A stretch of 64,000 bases of DNA, taken from JAAXHH01 sp965248395 (GTDB lineage Bacteria; JAAXHH01). The notes below the pieces were generated by a model. It did not search any database. It had not been told where the DNA came from and saw only the letters and a list, made by a program, of their open reading frames with translations. The stretch spans positions 1,922,001 through 1,986,000 of the forward strand of contig OZ252103.1 in the NCBI GenBank assembly GCA_965248395.1, written 5' to 3'. Below, piece by piece: positions 25,962 through 33,635 of this stretch (positions are counted from its first letter, which is position 1; each line of letters begins with the position of its first letter). Both the position numbers and the translations under genes were made by a program.

Positions 25962-26843
25962 AGGCGCATCAGGCCTTTTATCCCGTTCGCCGGATGCGTA
26001 AGTCTGCTGGATGTCTCCCCCAGCGGCTACTACGTCTGGCTCAGGCGGTCCGTCTCCAGGAGGGCCAGAGAGGACGCTATGCTACTTAGCCGGATCCGCT
26101 TGATCCATCAACGCTCCTACGGTACCTACGGGGCGCCGCGCATCCATGCGGAACTGCGTGAGTCGGGCATACGCGCAGGACGCAAACGCGTGGCCCGCCT
26201 GATGCGCATGGCCGCGATCAGCGGAGTATCACGCCGCAGAGCCGTGCGCACTACCTGGCGATCCAAAGAAAGCAGGAAGGCTCCGGACCTGGTCAACCGG
26301 GACTTCAGCGCTCCAGTCAGGGACCGGCTGTGGGTAGCCGATATCACCTATGTGCCTACCCATGCGGGCTTCCTCTACCTCTCGGTGGTCATAGACGCCT
26401 TCAGTCGCCGCGTCGTCGGCTGGTCCATGGCCAACCACCTGCGAAGCGAACTGGTCACAGACGCTCTGGATATGGCCCTTGGCCAGCGCAGTCCTGACCA
26501 GGTGATCCACCACAGCGACCAGGGATCACAGTACACCTCGGTGGCCTTCGGAAAAAGATGCAGACAGGCTGGCGTCAGACCGTCCATGGGTTCGGTCGGC
26601 GACTGCTATGACAACGCCCTGTGCGAGAGCTTCTTCGCCAGCCTGGAATGCGAACTGCTTGATCGCAGGCGTTTTGCCACAAAGGCCGAGGCCAGACTTG
26701 CCCTGTTCCAATACATCGAGGGCTTCTACAATACCCAAAGACGACACTCTTCCCTCGGATACCTGTCACCGATAAACTACGAAAGGAAGTTCAAGAAAAC
26801 CGCCCGAATCCCAAATCTTATACTGTCCACGAAAACGGGGTAA
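25946..26843 (+). pseudogene. IS3-family transposase orfB (rve integrase), 5' end frameshifted
   Basis: The integrase begins in the -1 frame relative to orfA with VFSFIKAHQAFYPVRRM (25946 on). A shift near 25995-26003 moves it into the frame of SLLDVSPSGYYVWL and the long open part from 26079. The open part keeps the DDE catalytic triad: D in VADITYVP, D in HHSDQGSQY and E in NALCESFFASLE, plus the IS3-type C-terminus FYNTQRRHSSLGYLSP. The stop lies in the right terminal repeat. Without the orfA-orfB fusion product the element should not transpose unless helped in trans. Confidence 0.8.
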
Positions 26844-28027
26844 CATCACTATCTAAAACGCCATTCAATGGAATGATTAACTGATCTGCAATTGAGTTAA
26901 TCTCTTCACTATCATCGTTGATTTCTGTGAAGATAGTATGATAACTAATGAAGGCACTAATACCCTTTTCAAGATGGAGTTTGAAAGGCTTCACTTCTAA
27001 ATCCATTTGTATAACAAAATGATCCATGCTCTCGGAGATACTTCTGATGTTTTGTCTTAGTTTATATCGATGACGTTTTAATTCATTGCCATGAAGATGC
27101 CTAGTGTTTACTTGAGACATTATCGAGTTAAGTTCGGCTGTCTTTCGTTGCATTTGAGTGCCAATTTGAGTCACAAGCGGATTCATTCTTGCTATGACTT
27201 CTACTAGTGAATCCATGTCCTCACTAAACCTATCTTCCCAGTCTAACATTCCATATTCTTCAGCGTTAATTCCTTCGGTGTGTATATAGCCTGGATTGTC
27301 GAAACCAAACAAGTCATTCTCACACACATTACCAGATTCGGAATTATGAACCTCAACGTCGTTTTGCTTGATATCGATAATATCAACTAACTCGCCTCTT
27401 TCCTCCTCTGATTTGCCTTTTTGTTCCTCGGTTTCAAAATCGTTGCTTTCGTGATTGTTTTCTGGTACTGGTATCTCGTTTATAGGATCTGACTGATTCC
27501 ATTCTTTGGTGATTTTTAGTAAATCCATCTTAATGTTCTGAGCAAAATCATCTATCGAAGTGAATTCCCTATAAAACGCACCATCGGAGCTTACTCTTTC
27601 TTTGAATTCACGAACCTTTCTTAATTTTTCCGGATCAATATCAGACATTTTTTCAGGTGGGGATTCTTTGAAATACAACATAATTCGAACATTTTCGGAG
27701 TTGCTGTCATATCGCCTCTTCGTCCGTTCGAATTCTTCAATTGTTCCAGATTCGGCTCGGGCTGTTGGACTGCCTATTTCTTTCCAAAATATACCGATGA
27801 ATATCTCGAAGTCCGCGGGAGTTTGTATATTGACTACATCTTGAGGATCTTCCCCAATATCAGGTGTGATATCTTTTTCCCATCTTATTAACTCTAGGCT
27901 GATGTTGGTAAATATCCCCGCTGTGAGGTTTACCTCTTTGATTATCAAATCTAATTAGTCTCTCTCTTCTTTAACATCTGACAGGTGAAGCAACAAACAC
28001 CCTTAGGTTCGTAATTGTAGTGGGCAT
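26844..28027 (-). pseudogene. DUF4062-like gene with frameshift, nonsense codon and IS-truncated 3' end
   Basis: The longest open part runs from TTG 27948 into the IS (stop at 26818). Upstream sequence shows the true N-terminus: ATG 28027, then TNLRVFVASP, a 1-nt insertion at 27982, SDVKEERD, an in-frame TAA (27955-27957), and LDLIIKEVN continuing the open part. The F-[VI]-x-S-P-S-D-V-x-x-E-R start and the later FIGIFWKEIGSPTARAESGT match DUF4062-type domains, often N-terminal in STAND NTPases and in defence-associated genes. The rest is acidic and then helical, without Walker motifs. Base composition is far more AT-rich than the core genes, suggesting transfer. Function lost or unknown. Confidence 0.6.
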
Positions 28028-28308
28028 CTTAATCCCCATAATCGACATAAATCAGGAGGTATCTCCGATATTGCTTGCAGACTTCAATGTCTTTGGCGAG
28101 ATACACTCTGTCAACGATGATAATTGTATTGAATGAGAATCAATGATTTAAACGTTATTTAGAAAACGCTGATTACAAAATGATATACCATCCGCGACTA
28201 GAATCCTACTATAAAAACGTGAGACTTAGTCGGCTAAATACATACCGAGATTTAGGATTAATGAACGCGGTTGAGTCAGAAATCCCACTATTTGGATTTC
28301 GTATCTAG
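28020..28308 (+). other. Possible plus-strand coding remnants in an otherwise gene-free gap
   Basis: The gap from the DUF4062-like gene to the nuo promoter contains no complete gene. One plus-strand frame (about 28020-28136) reads VGILIPIIDINQEV and then LLADFNVFGEIHSVNDDN before a TGA. A second frame (28147-28308) reads FKRYLENADYKMIYHPRLES and onward to a TAG, with an ATG at 28180 that would give a 42-residue peptide but has no ribosome site. They look like pieces of a decayed gene, but chance open frames in AT-rich DNA cannot be excluded. Confidence 0.3.
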
Positions 28309-28326
28309 TTCCTTTACGTTTAGTGC

Positions 28327-28354
28327 TTGACATTGCCCCCCGCCGGTTTATCTT
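28327..28354 (+). promoter_or_regulatory. Candidate sigma70 promoter of the nuo operon
   Basis: TTGACA (28327-28332), a 16-bp spacer and TATCTT (28349-28354) lie 80 bp upstream of nuoA. A 7-bp inverted repeat (GAAATCC at 28279, GGATTTC at 28294) lies about 30 bp further upstream and could be an operator, though this is untested. Confidence 0.5.
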
Positions 28355-28433
28355 GATCGACGAGTTCAAGGATAGATGTTCCCTGGAAGCAGCGTCCGCC
28401 GCCCGATCTATCTGTATATCCTGATTTGACTAA

Positions 28434-28784
28434 ATGTCATACCTTCCCCTTATCCTGCTCGTTGCCCTAGTCCTGATCGTAGCGGCCGTAATCGTTACCC
28501 TTTCCTCTTTTATCGGTCGAAAAAAAACCAACGCATCCAAGCTTTCAACCTATGAATGCGGTGTACCGTTGATGGACTCCGCGAGGAAGAATTTCTCGGT
28601 AAAGTTTTACCTGATCGCCATCCTCTTCATCCTTTTCGACGTAGAGATCATATACCTCTATCCATGGGCCGTTGTTTACGGTGATCTCCAGGTATTCGGC
28701 GCCGTGGCCATGGGGGTGTTCATCCTCCTGCTCGTCATAGGATTCCTTTACGAGTGGAAACGGGGAGCCCTGGAATGGGATTAG
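28434..28784 (+). CDS. nuoA: NADH-quinone oxidoreductase subunit A
   Basis: The 116-residue membrane subunit of respiratory complex I has three transmembrane helices. A conserved loop YECGVP lies near residue 41, and the family hallmark DVEIIYLYPWA precedes the second helix. NuoA helps form the quinone-site region between the peripheral and membrane arms. It is the first gene of the operon, and nuoB begins inside its 3' end (10-bp overlap). Its length is normal for the family. Confidence 0.95.
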   Translation: MSYLPLILLVALVLIVAAVIVTLSSFIGRKKTNASKLSTYECGVPLMDSARKNFSVKFYLIAILFILFDVEIIYLYPWAVVYGDLQVFGAVAMGVFILLLVIGFLYEWKRGALEWD

Positions 28785-29245
28785 AAGATCAGCTTCAGGA
28801 AAACGTCATGACCACCAAGGTGGACGCGGTGGTCGGCTGGGCCCGGAAGAACTCGCTCTGGCCGATGCCCTTCGGTACCGCGTGCTGCGCCATCGAACTC
28901 ATGGCGACGCTCGCTTCCCGGTTCGACTTGGCCCGTTTCGGCGCCGAAGCCATTCGGTTTTCCCCCCGGCAGTCCGATCTGCTGATCGTTTCCGGGCGGG
29001 TATCCATCAAGATGATGCCCGTATTGAAGAAGATCTATGACCAGATGCCGGAACCCAAGTGGGTCATTTCCATGGGCGCATGCGCCTCCTCCGGCGGGGT
29101 GTTCAATACCTACACCATGGTACAGGGTGTGGACCAGTATATCCCGGTGGACGTGTATATCCCCGGCTGTCCGCCCAGACCCGAAAACGTTATTCAGGCG
29201 TTGATGAAGATCCAGGAGAAAGTCGCCCAGGCCAAAGCGAACTAA
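28775..29245 (+). CDS. nuoB: NADH-quinone oxidoreductase subunit B
   Basis: The 156-residue subunit starts at ATG 28775, within the end of nuoA; a longer in-frame start is less likely because it extends further into nuoA. It holds cluster N2, the last Fe-S cluster before quinone. The four ligands are visible: C37-C38 (GTACCAIE), C103 (GACASSGG) and C132 (PGCPPRP). Its stop overlaps the pyrE start by 1 bp (TAATG), so translation of the inserted pyrE is probably coupled to nuoB. Confidence 0.96.
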   Translation: MGLEDQLQENVMTTKVDAVVGWARKNSLWPMPFGTACCAIELMATLASRFDLARFGAEAIRFSPRQSDLLIVSGRVSIKMMPVLKKIYDQMPEPKWVISMGACASSGGVFNTYTMVQGVDQYIPVDVYIPGCPPRPENVIQALMKIQEKVAQAKAN

Positions 29246-29886
29246 TGAACAGAAAAACCATCGCAGAACTCTTGCTCGACATCAAAGCCGTCACCATCAA
29301 CGTCGAAGCCCCCTACCATTACAGTTCCGGTATTATCTCGCCGATATATTGCGATAATCGGCTGATCATATCCTGCCTGGAAGAGCGCAAGGTGATTATC
29401 GACACTTTTCTCGAGATCATCGACGGGCTCGATACACCACCGGATGTCATCGCGGGAACGGCGACCGCCGCCATTCCTTTCGCGGCCTGGGTTTCCAACC
29501 GGCTGGACCTGCCGATGGTCTACGCGCGGTCGGGCCAGAAGGGTTACGGAAAGGAACACCGGATCGAAGGCACCCTCGCTCCAGGTCAGAAGGTGTTGTT
29601 CACCGAAGACCTGGTCACGACGGGCGGGGGCGTCCTGAAGTCCGCTGAAGACGTGGCCAAGTTCAACGTGGAAGTGATCGGCGTGGCCACCATATTCGAG
29701 TATGGTCTGCCCGCCGCCACCGATGGGTTTAAAAACGCCGGACTGCCTAAATGGAGCATGGCGGATTTCGTGTCCATACTGGACGTGATGAGCGAACGGG
29801 GCGAACTTTCGGATGACAACCGGAATATCGCCCTGGACTGGCAGGCGGATCCAAGGGGCTGGGGCAGCAATATGGGGTTTGAATAA
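29245..29886 (+). CDS. pyrE: Orotate phosphoribosyltransferase
   Basis: The 213-residue enzyme converts orotate and PRPP to orotidine monophosphate in pyrimidine synthesis. The PRPP-binding signature VLFTEDLVTTGGG lies near residue 113, and the catalytic-loop region ARSGQKGYGKEHRIEG lies before it. The N-terminus has the family SGIISPIYCDNR segment. It sits inside the nuo operon, overlapping the nuoB stop by 1 bp and ending 5 bp before nuoC. It therefore appears to be transcribed with complex I genes. No other pyr gene is nearby. Confidence 0.95.
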   Translation: MNRKTIAELLLDIKAVTINVEAPYHYSSGIISPIYCDNRLIISCLEERKVIIDTFLEIIDGLDTPPDVIAGTATAAIPFAAWVSNRLDLPMVYARSGQKGYGKEHRIEGTLAPGQKVLFTEDLVTTGGGVLKSAEDVAKFNVEVIGVATIFEYGLPAATDGFKNAGLPKWSMADFVSILDVMSERGELSDDNRNIALDWQADPRGWGSNMGFE

Positions 29887-29891
29887 AGGGG

Positions 29892-30443
29892 ATGAGCGTG
29901 GGAAACCAGGAGGATCGTCAGGCCGAAGACGGTGGCCAGCCCGGTCGGCCAGGAGCGAACGCAGGAGTGGCCGCGGTGCGCATTCGGGAGAAGTTCGGTG
30001 ACGGGTCCGTGCGGACCGGCAACGCGGTCGGTTGCGAAAGTGTCATCGCGGAGCTGGATTCACTTCTTCCTTTCATGACCTTCCTGAGAGACGATCCGGA
30101 ATTATCCTTCGATTTTCTCGTTGACGTAACCGCGGTGGACCGGCTTCGGCTCGACGAGTCAATCCGGTTTGCCGTAGTCTACCAGCTTTATTCCTATAGA
30201 CAAAATCGCCGATTCAGCGTCAGTGTTCCCGTTCCGGAAGCCGATCCCCGGATCCAGTCGGTGGTGTCTGTCTGGCCTGGGGCCAACTGGCTGGAGCGGG
30301 AGGTATACGACATGTACGGGATCGTCTTCGAAGGACATCCCGACCTGCGCCGTATACTGATGCCCGATGACTTCGGATCCTATCCCCTGAGGAAAGATTA
30401 TCCCCTCCACGGCAAGGGGGAGCGCGACAACTTCGTGTTTTAA
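29892..30443 (+). CDS. nuoC: NADH-quinone oxidoreductase subunit C
   Basis: The 183-residue peripheral-arm subunit (30-kDa type) has the signature ANWLEREVYDMYGIVFEGHPDLRRIL at about residues 134-159 and ends in DYPLHGKGERDNF. It packs against NuoD near the quinone site and carries no cofactor. About 25 N-terminal residues are low-complexity and rich in Gly, Gln and Asp, beyond the usual start, so translation may begin slightly later. It follows pyrE by 5 bp. It is separate from nuoD, not the NuoCD fusion of enterobacteria. Confidence 0.93.
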   Translation: MSVGNQEDRQAEDGGQPGRPGANAGVAAVRIREKFGDGSVRTGNAVGCESVIAELDSLLPFMTFLRDDPELSFDFLVDVTAVDRLRLDESIRFAVVYQLYSYRQNRRFSVSVPVPEADPRIQSVVSVWPGANWLEREVYDMYGIVFEGHPDLRRILMPDDFGSYPLRKDYPLHGKGERDNFVF

Positions 30444-30491
30444 CCGCGTCCGGTTCGCCGGACCCGGTACAACCAGCAGAAAGCGCGCATC

Positions 30492-31754
30492 ATGAATGCT
30501 ACACCTGTCGATAAGCTCGCCGGGGCGGACCTCGAGGAAATCCGTAGCGAACGGGTGACCTTCGAGCGAACGCCCGATATGCCCACCGAGCACATGATCC
30601 TCAATTTCGGTCCCCAGCATCCGGCGACGCACGGGACGTTGCACATGGTGCTGGAACTGGATGGCGAGCGGGTCGTCGGCGCCACGCCGCATCTCGGCTA
30701 CCTGCACACCGGTTTCGAAAAACTGGGCGAGTACCGGAGCTACAACCAGTTCGTTACGCTGACCGACCGGATGAATTACCTGTCCCCCCTGTGCAACAAT
30801 ATCGGTTATACCCACGCGGTCGAAAGGCTGATGGATATTGAAATCACGCAGCGTTGCCGGAATATCCGGGTCGCCCTGGCGGAACTCTCGCGCCTTGCCG
30901 ACCACCTGTTAAGCATCGGTACGGCCGCGCTCGACACCGGGGCGTTCACCGCCTTCCTCTACGGGTTCAGGGCCCGGGAAGTGCTGTATGATCTGTTTGA
31001 AGCGGTATGCGGCACGCGGCTGACCACCAGTTACACGCGGGTGGGTGGACTGTTGCGCGATGTACCGGATAACTTTGCGGAGATGGCCCGGAATTCCGTG
31101 GAGGAGACCCTCCGCGCCACCTCGGAAATAGACCGGTTGCTGACCCACAACCGCATCTGGCGCGACCGCACGGAGGGCGTGGGCGTCCTTTCTTCGGAAG
31201 ACGCCGTGGCCTGGGGCGTCACGGGACCGGTACTGAGGGCTTCCGGCGTCGATATGGACCTGCGTAAGAACGAGCCCTACCTCGGGTACGAAGCCTACGA
31301 TTTCGACATACCCATCGGCCGCAACGGGGACGCGTACGATCGTTATCTCGTGCGGATGGAGGAGGTCAGGCAGAGCGCTAAGATCGTTCGCCAGGCCGTG
31401 GAGGACCTACCTTCGGGTCCCGTAAACGCCGAAGAAGAACACGCGGTGCTGCCCGAGAAATCGGAAGTGTACGAATCCATGGAATCGCTGATCTACCATT
31501 TCAAGATGACCATGGAAGGACACGGACCGACGCCGCCGGTGGGCGAGGTGTACGCCGCGACCGAGGCCCCGAACGGAGAACTCGGTTTTTTCATCGTCAG
31601 CGACGGCAGCAGGGAACCCTACCGGATCCGCGTGCGCCCGCCGTCTTTCGTGAACTTTTCCCTGTTCCCCATGTTGATCAGGGGGCATATGCTATCGGAC
31701 GTGGTGGCGGTTCTGGGCAGTCTGAACGTCATCGCCGGAGAACTGGATCGTTAG
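30492..31754 (+). CDS. nuoD: NADH-quinone oxidoreductase subunit D
   Basis: The 420-residue 49-kDa-type subunit shapes the quinone pocket with NuoB. Conserved landmarks are NFGPQHPATHGTL near residue 38, which holds the quinone-site His, and HLGYLHTGFEKLGE, followed by YLSPLCNNIGYTHAVE. The C-terminus (LGSLNVIAGELDR) ends in the family Asp-Arg. It is related to the NiFe-hydrogenase large subunit but lacks its metal-binding cysteines, as expected. It starts at ATG 30492, 48 bp after nuoC, and nuoE follows directly. Confidence 0.95.
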   Translation: MNATPVDKLAGADLEEIRSERVTFERTPDMPTEHMILNFGPQHPATHGTLHMVLELDGERVVGATPHLGYLHTGFEKLGEYRSYNQFVTLTDRMNYLSPLCNNIGYTHAVERLMDIEITQRCRNIRVALAELSRLADHLLSIGTAALDTGAFTAFLYGFRAREVLYDLFEAVCGTRLTTSYTRVGGLLRDVPDNFAEMARNSVEETLRATSEIDRLLTHNRIWRDRTEGVGVLSSEDAVAWGVTGPVLRASGVDMDLRKNEPYLGYEAYDFDIPIGRNGDAYDRYLVRMEEVRQSAKIVRQAVEDLPSGPVNAEEEHAVLPEKSEVYESMESLIYHFKMTMEGHGPTPPVGEVYAATEAPNGELGFFIVSDGSREPYRIRVRPPSFVNFSLFPMLIRGHMLSDVVAVLGSLNVIAGELDR

Positions 31755-31755
31755 A

Positions 31756-32247
31756 TTGGCGACACCGCTGGAATTCACAAACGCGGCCCTGGAGCGCGCG
31801 GCCGAAATACTGAGCCGCTACCCGGTAGAATACAGGAAATCGGCCGTCGTTCCGCTCCTGCATCTCGCGCAGGAAGAGTGGGGATACATCTCTCCCGAGG
31901 CCATGGCGTGCGTCGCCGGGCTGATCGGCTGCTCGCCCGTCAAGGTCGCGGAGATCGCGACTTTCTATCCCATGTTCAACAAGGAACCCGTGGGCGAGAA
32001 CGTGCTCGCGGTCTGCCATACACTGCCCTGCGCACTGACCGGCTGCGCCGGCATTTTCGACCACCTGACAGAGAAACTCGGCGTCGGTCTCGGCCAGACC
32101 ACGGAGGACGGACAGTTCACCCTCCGGAAGTCGGAATGCCTGGCTGCCTGCGACAAGGGGCCCGTGCTCCTGGTAAACAGCCGGTTGTACACCCACCTTA
32201 CCCCGGACAAGGTCGACGACATACTCGATCGTCTCGAAGAAGGATAG
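31756..32247 (+). CDS. nuoE: NADH-quinone oxidoreductase subunit E
   Basis: The 163-residue 24-kDa-type subunit carries the [2Fe-2S] cluster N1a. The four ligands are C87-x4-C92 and C128-x3-C132. It has a thioredoxin-like C-terminal domain after a helical N-terminal part (EEWGYISPEAMACVA). The start codon is TTG at 31756, only 1 bp after the nuoD stop, so coupling to nuoD is likely. It works with NuoF in the NADH-oxidising module. Confidence 0.94.
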   Translation: MATPLEFTNAALERAAEILSRYPVEYRKSAVVPLLHLAQEEWGYISPEAMACVAGLIGCSPVKVAEIATFYPMFNKEPVGENVLAVCHTLPCALTGCAGIFDHLTEKLGVGLGQTTEDGQFTLRKSECLAACDKGPVLLVNSRLYTHLTPDKVDDILDRLEEG

Positions 32248-32251
32248 TGAT

Positions 32252-33628
32252 ATGGCCGCACCGCTTGAAATCCTGACGGCGGAACCCGCAGGGGGAGCCG
32301 AACCAGGCGATATCGACGCCTATATGGCCAACGGCGGTTACAGCGCGGTACGGAAGGCCCTGAAATCCATGACCCAGGCCGACCTGATCGAGGAAATAAA
32401 GGCTTCGGGAATCAAGGGCAGGGGCGGAGCCGGTTTCTCGACGGGGATGAAATGGAACCTGTGCGCCGACCGGTTTCCGCGCTACCTGTGCGCCAACGCG
32501 GACGAAAGCGAACCCGGAAGCTTCAAGGACCGGTTCCTGCTGGAATCGAAGCCCCACCAGATCATCGAAGGCATGATCATCACCAGCTATGCCCTGGGGA
32601 TCAACCTGGGTTACATCTATATCAGGGGGGAGTTCTTCCAGATCATCGATCAGTTTGAGGCCGCGCTCAGGGACGCCCGGGAACACGGGTTTCTCGGCAC
32701 CAATATCCTGGATACGGGCTTCGACCTGGAGTTATACGTACATCCCGGCGCCGGGGCCTACATCTGTGGAGAAGAAACCGGCCTGATCGAATCCCTCGAA
32801 GGCAACCGGCCCTATCCCCGGCTGAAACCGCCGTTTTTCCCCGCCGCCATCGGTCTGTGGGGCCAGCCCACGATCGTGAACAACGTGGAAACCATGGCAC
32901 AGATCACCACCATCATCGGCATGGGGGCGGAGTCCTACAAGGGAATCGGTTCGGAAGAGGATACGACAGGACCACGACTGTTCGGTCTGTGCGGCCACGT
33001 TAAGAAGCCCGGTATCTATGAGTACGATTCCGATATCACACTGCGGGAACTGATCTACAACGCGGGCGGCGGCATACGAAACAACAACCGGCTCAAGGGC
33101 GTCATTCCAGGCGGCATCTCGGCGCCCATCCTGACGCCGGATGAGATCGACACACCCATGGGTTTCGGCGCCCTGGGCAAACTGGGGTCGATGGGCGGTA
33201 CCGGCGGGATTATCGTGATGGACGAGACCACCAGCATGGTGGACGCCCTGCTGAACGCCTCTTCCTTCGCCGCCCACGAGACCTGCGGACAGTGTACGCC
33301 CTGCCGTGAAGGGGTGCCCTGGATGAACGACATCCTGCGGCGGATACGCCACGGAGAGGGCCGCGAGGAAGACCTCGACCTGCTGCTGGATATCTGCAAG
33401 CAGATCCACGGCCATACCATGTGCGTTTTCGGCCAGGCGCCGGGTGTCTGGCCGGTGCGTACCATACTCGTCAAGTACTGGCCCGAATTCAGGGCCTGCA
33501 TCGAACGGAAAGAACTGGTTGTCCTCCCGGTCGAAGAGTCTTACCTGAGGCCCGGCCAGTATGAACATATACCTCCCGTACCCGGCAATTTCCGGCTGAA
33601 GAACGAAGAAGCCGCCGCCGCTGGATGA
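32252..33628 (+). CDS. nuoF: NADH-quinone oxidoreductase subunit F
   Basis: The 458-residue 51-kDa-type subunit binds FMN and NADH. The glycine-rich GIKGRGGAGFSTGMKW (from about residue 53) is the flavin/NADH loop, and GAGAYICGEETGLIESLEG follows. Cluster N3 ligands are in ETCGQCTPCREG (near 346-352), with a fourth Cys in HTMCVFGQ (near 390). Its length is normal. It starts 4 bp after nuoE and ends 7 bp before nuoG, so the EFG module is compact. Confidence 0.96.
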   Translation: MAAPLEILTAEPAGGAEPGDIDAYMANGGYSAVRKALKSMTQADLIEEIKASGIKGRGGAGFSTGMKWNLCADRFPRYLCANADESEPGSFKDRFLLESKPHQIIEGMIITSYALGINLGYIYIRGEFFQIIDQFEAALRDAREHGFLGTNILDTGFDLELYVHPGAGAYICGEETGLIESLEGNRPYPRLKPPFFPAAIGLWGQPTIVNNVETMAQITTIIGMGAESYKGIGSEEDTTGPRLFGLCGHVKKPGIYEYDSDITLRELIYNAGGGIRNNNRLKGVIPGGISAPILTPDEIDTPMGFGALGKLGSMGGTGGIIVMDETTSMVDALLNASSFAAHETCGQCTPCREGVPWMNDILRRIRHGEGREEDLDLLLDICKQIHGHTMCVFGQAPGVWPVRTILVKYWPEFRACIERKELVVLPVEESYLRPGQYEHIPPVPGNFRLKNEEAAAAG

Positions 33629-33635
33629 GACACGC

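Larger units (their letters stand above)
25600..26843 (+). mobile_element. IS3-family insertion sequence, inactive by frameshifts
   Basis: The element is about 1,244 bp. The left terminal repeat TGACCCGGTTTAGTGGACA (25600-25618) and the right one (complement of 26825-26843) match imperfectly with one indel. Both begin like IS3-family ends. Inside are an orfA helix-turn-helix gene and an orfB DDE integrase, with orfB in the -1 frame as expected for programmed frameshifting. Each has picked up a further 1-nt shift. No 3-5 bp target duplication is visible (GAGT on the left, CATC on the right). It interrupts a DUF4062-like gene lying on the opposite strand. Confidence 0.85.

Noticed and set aside
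25596..26847. Target-site duplication flanking the IS
   Set aside because: The bases outside the two terminal repeats (GAGT and CATC) do not match at 3, 4 or 5 bp.
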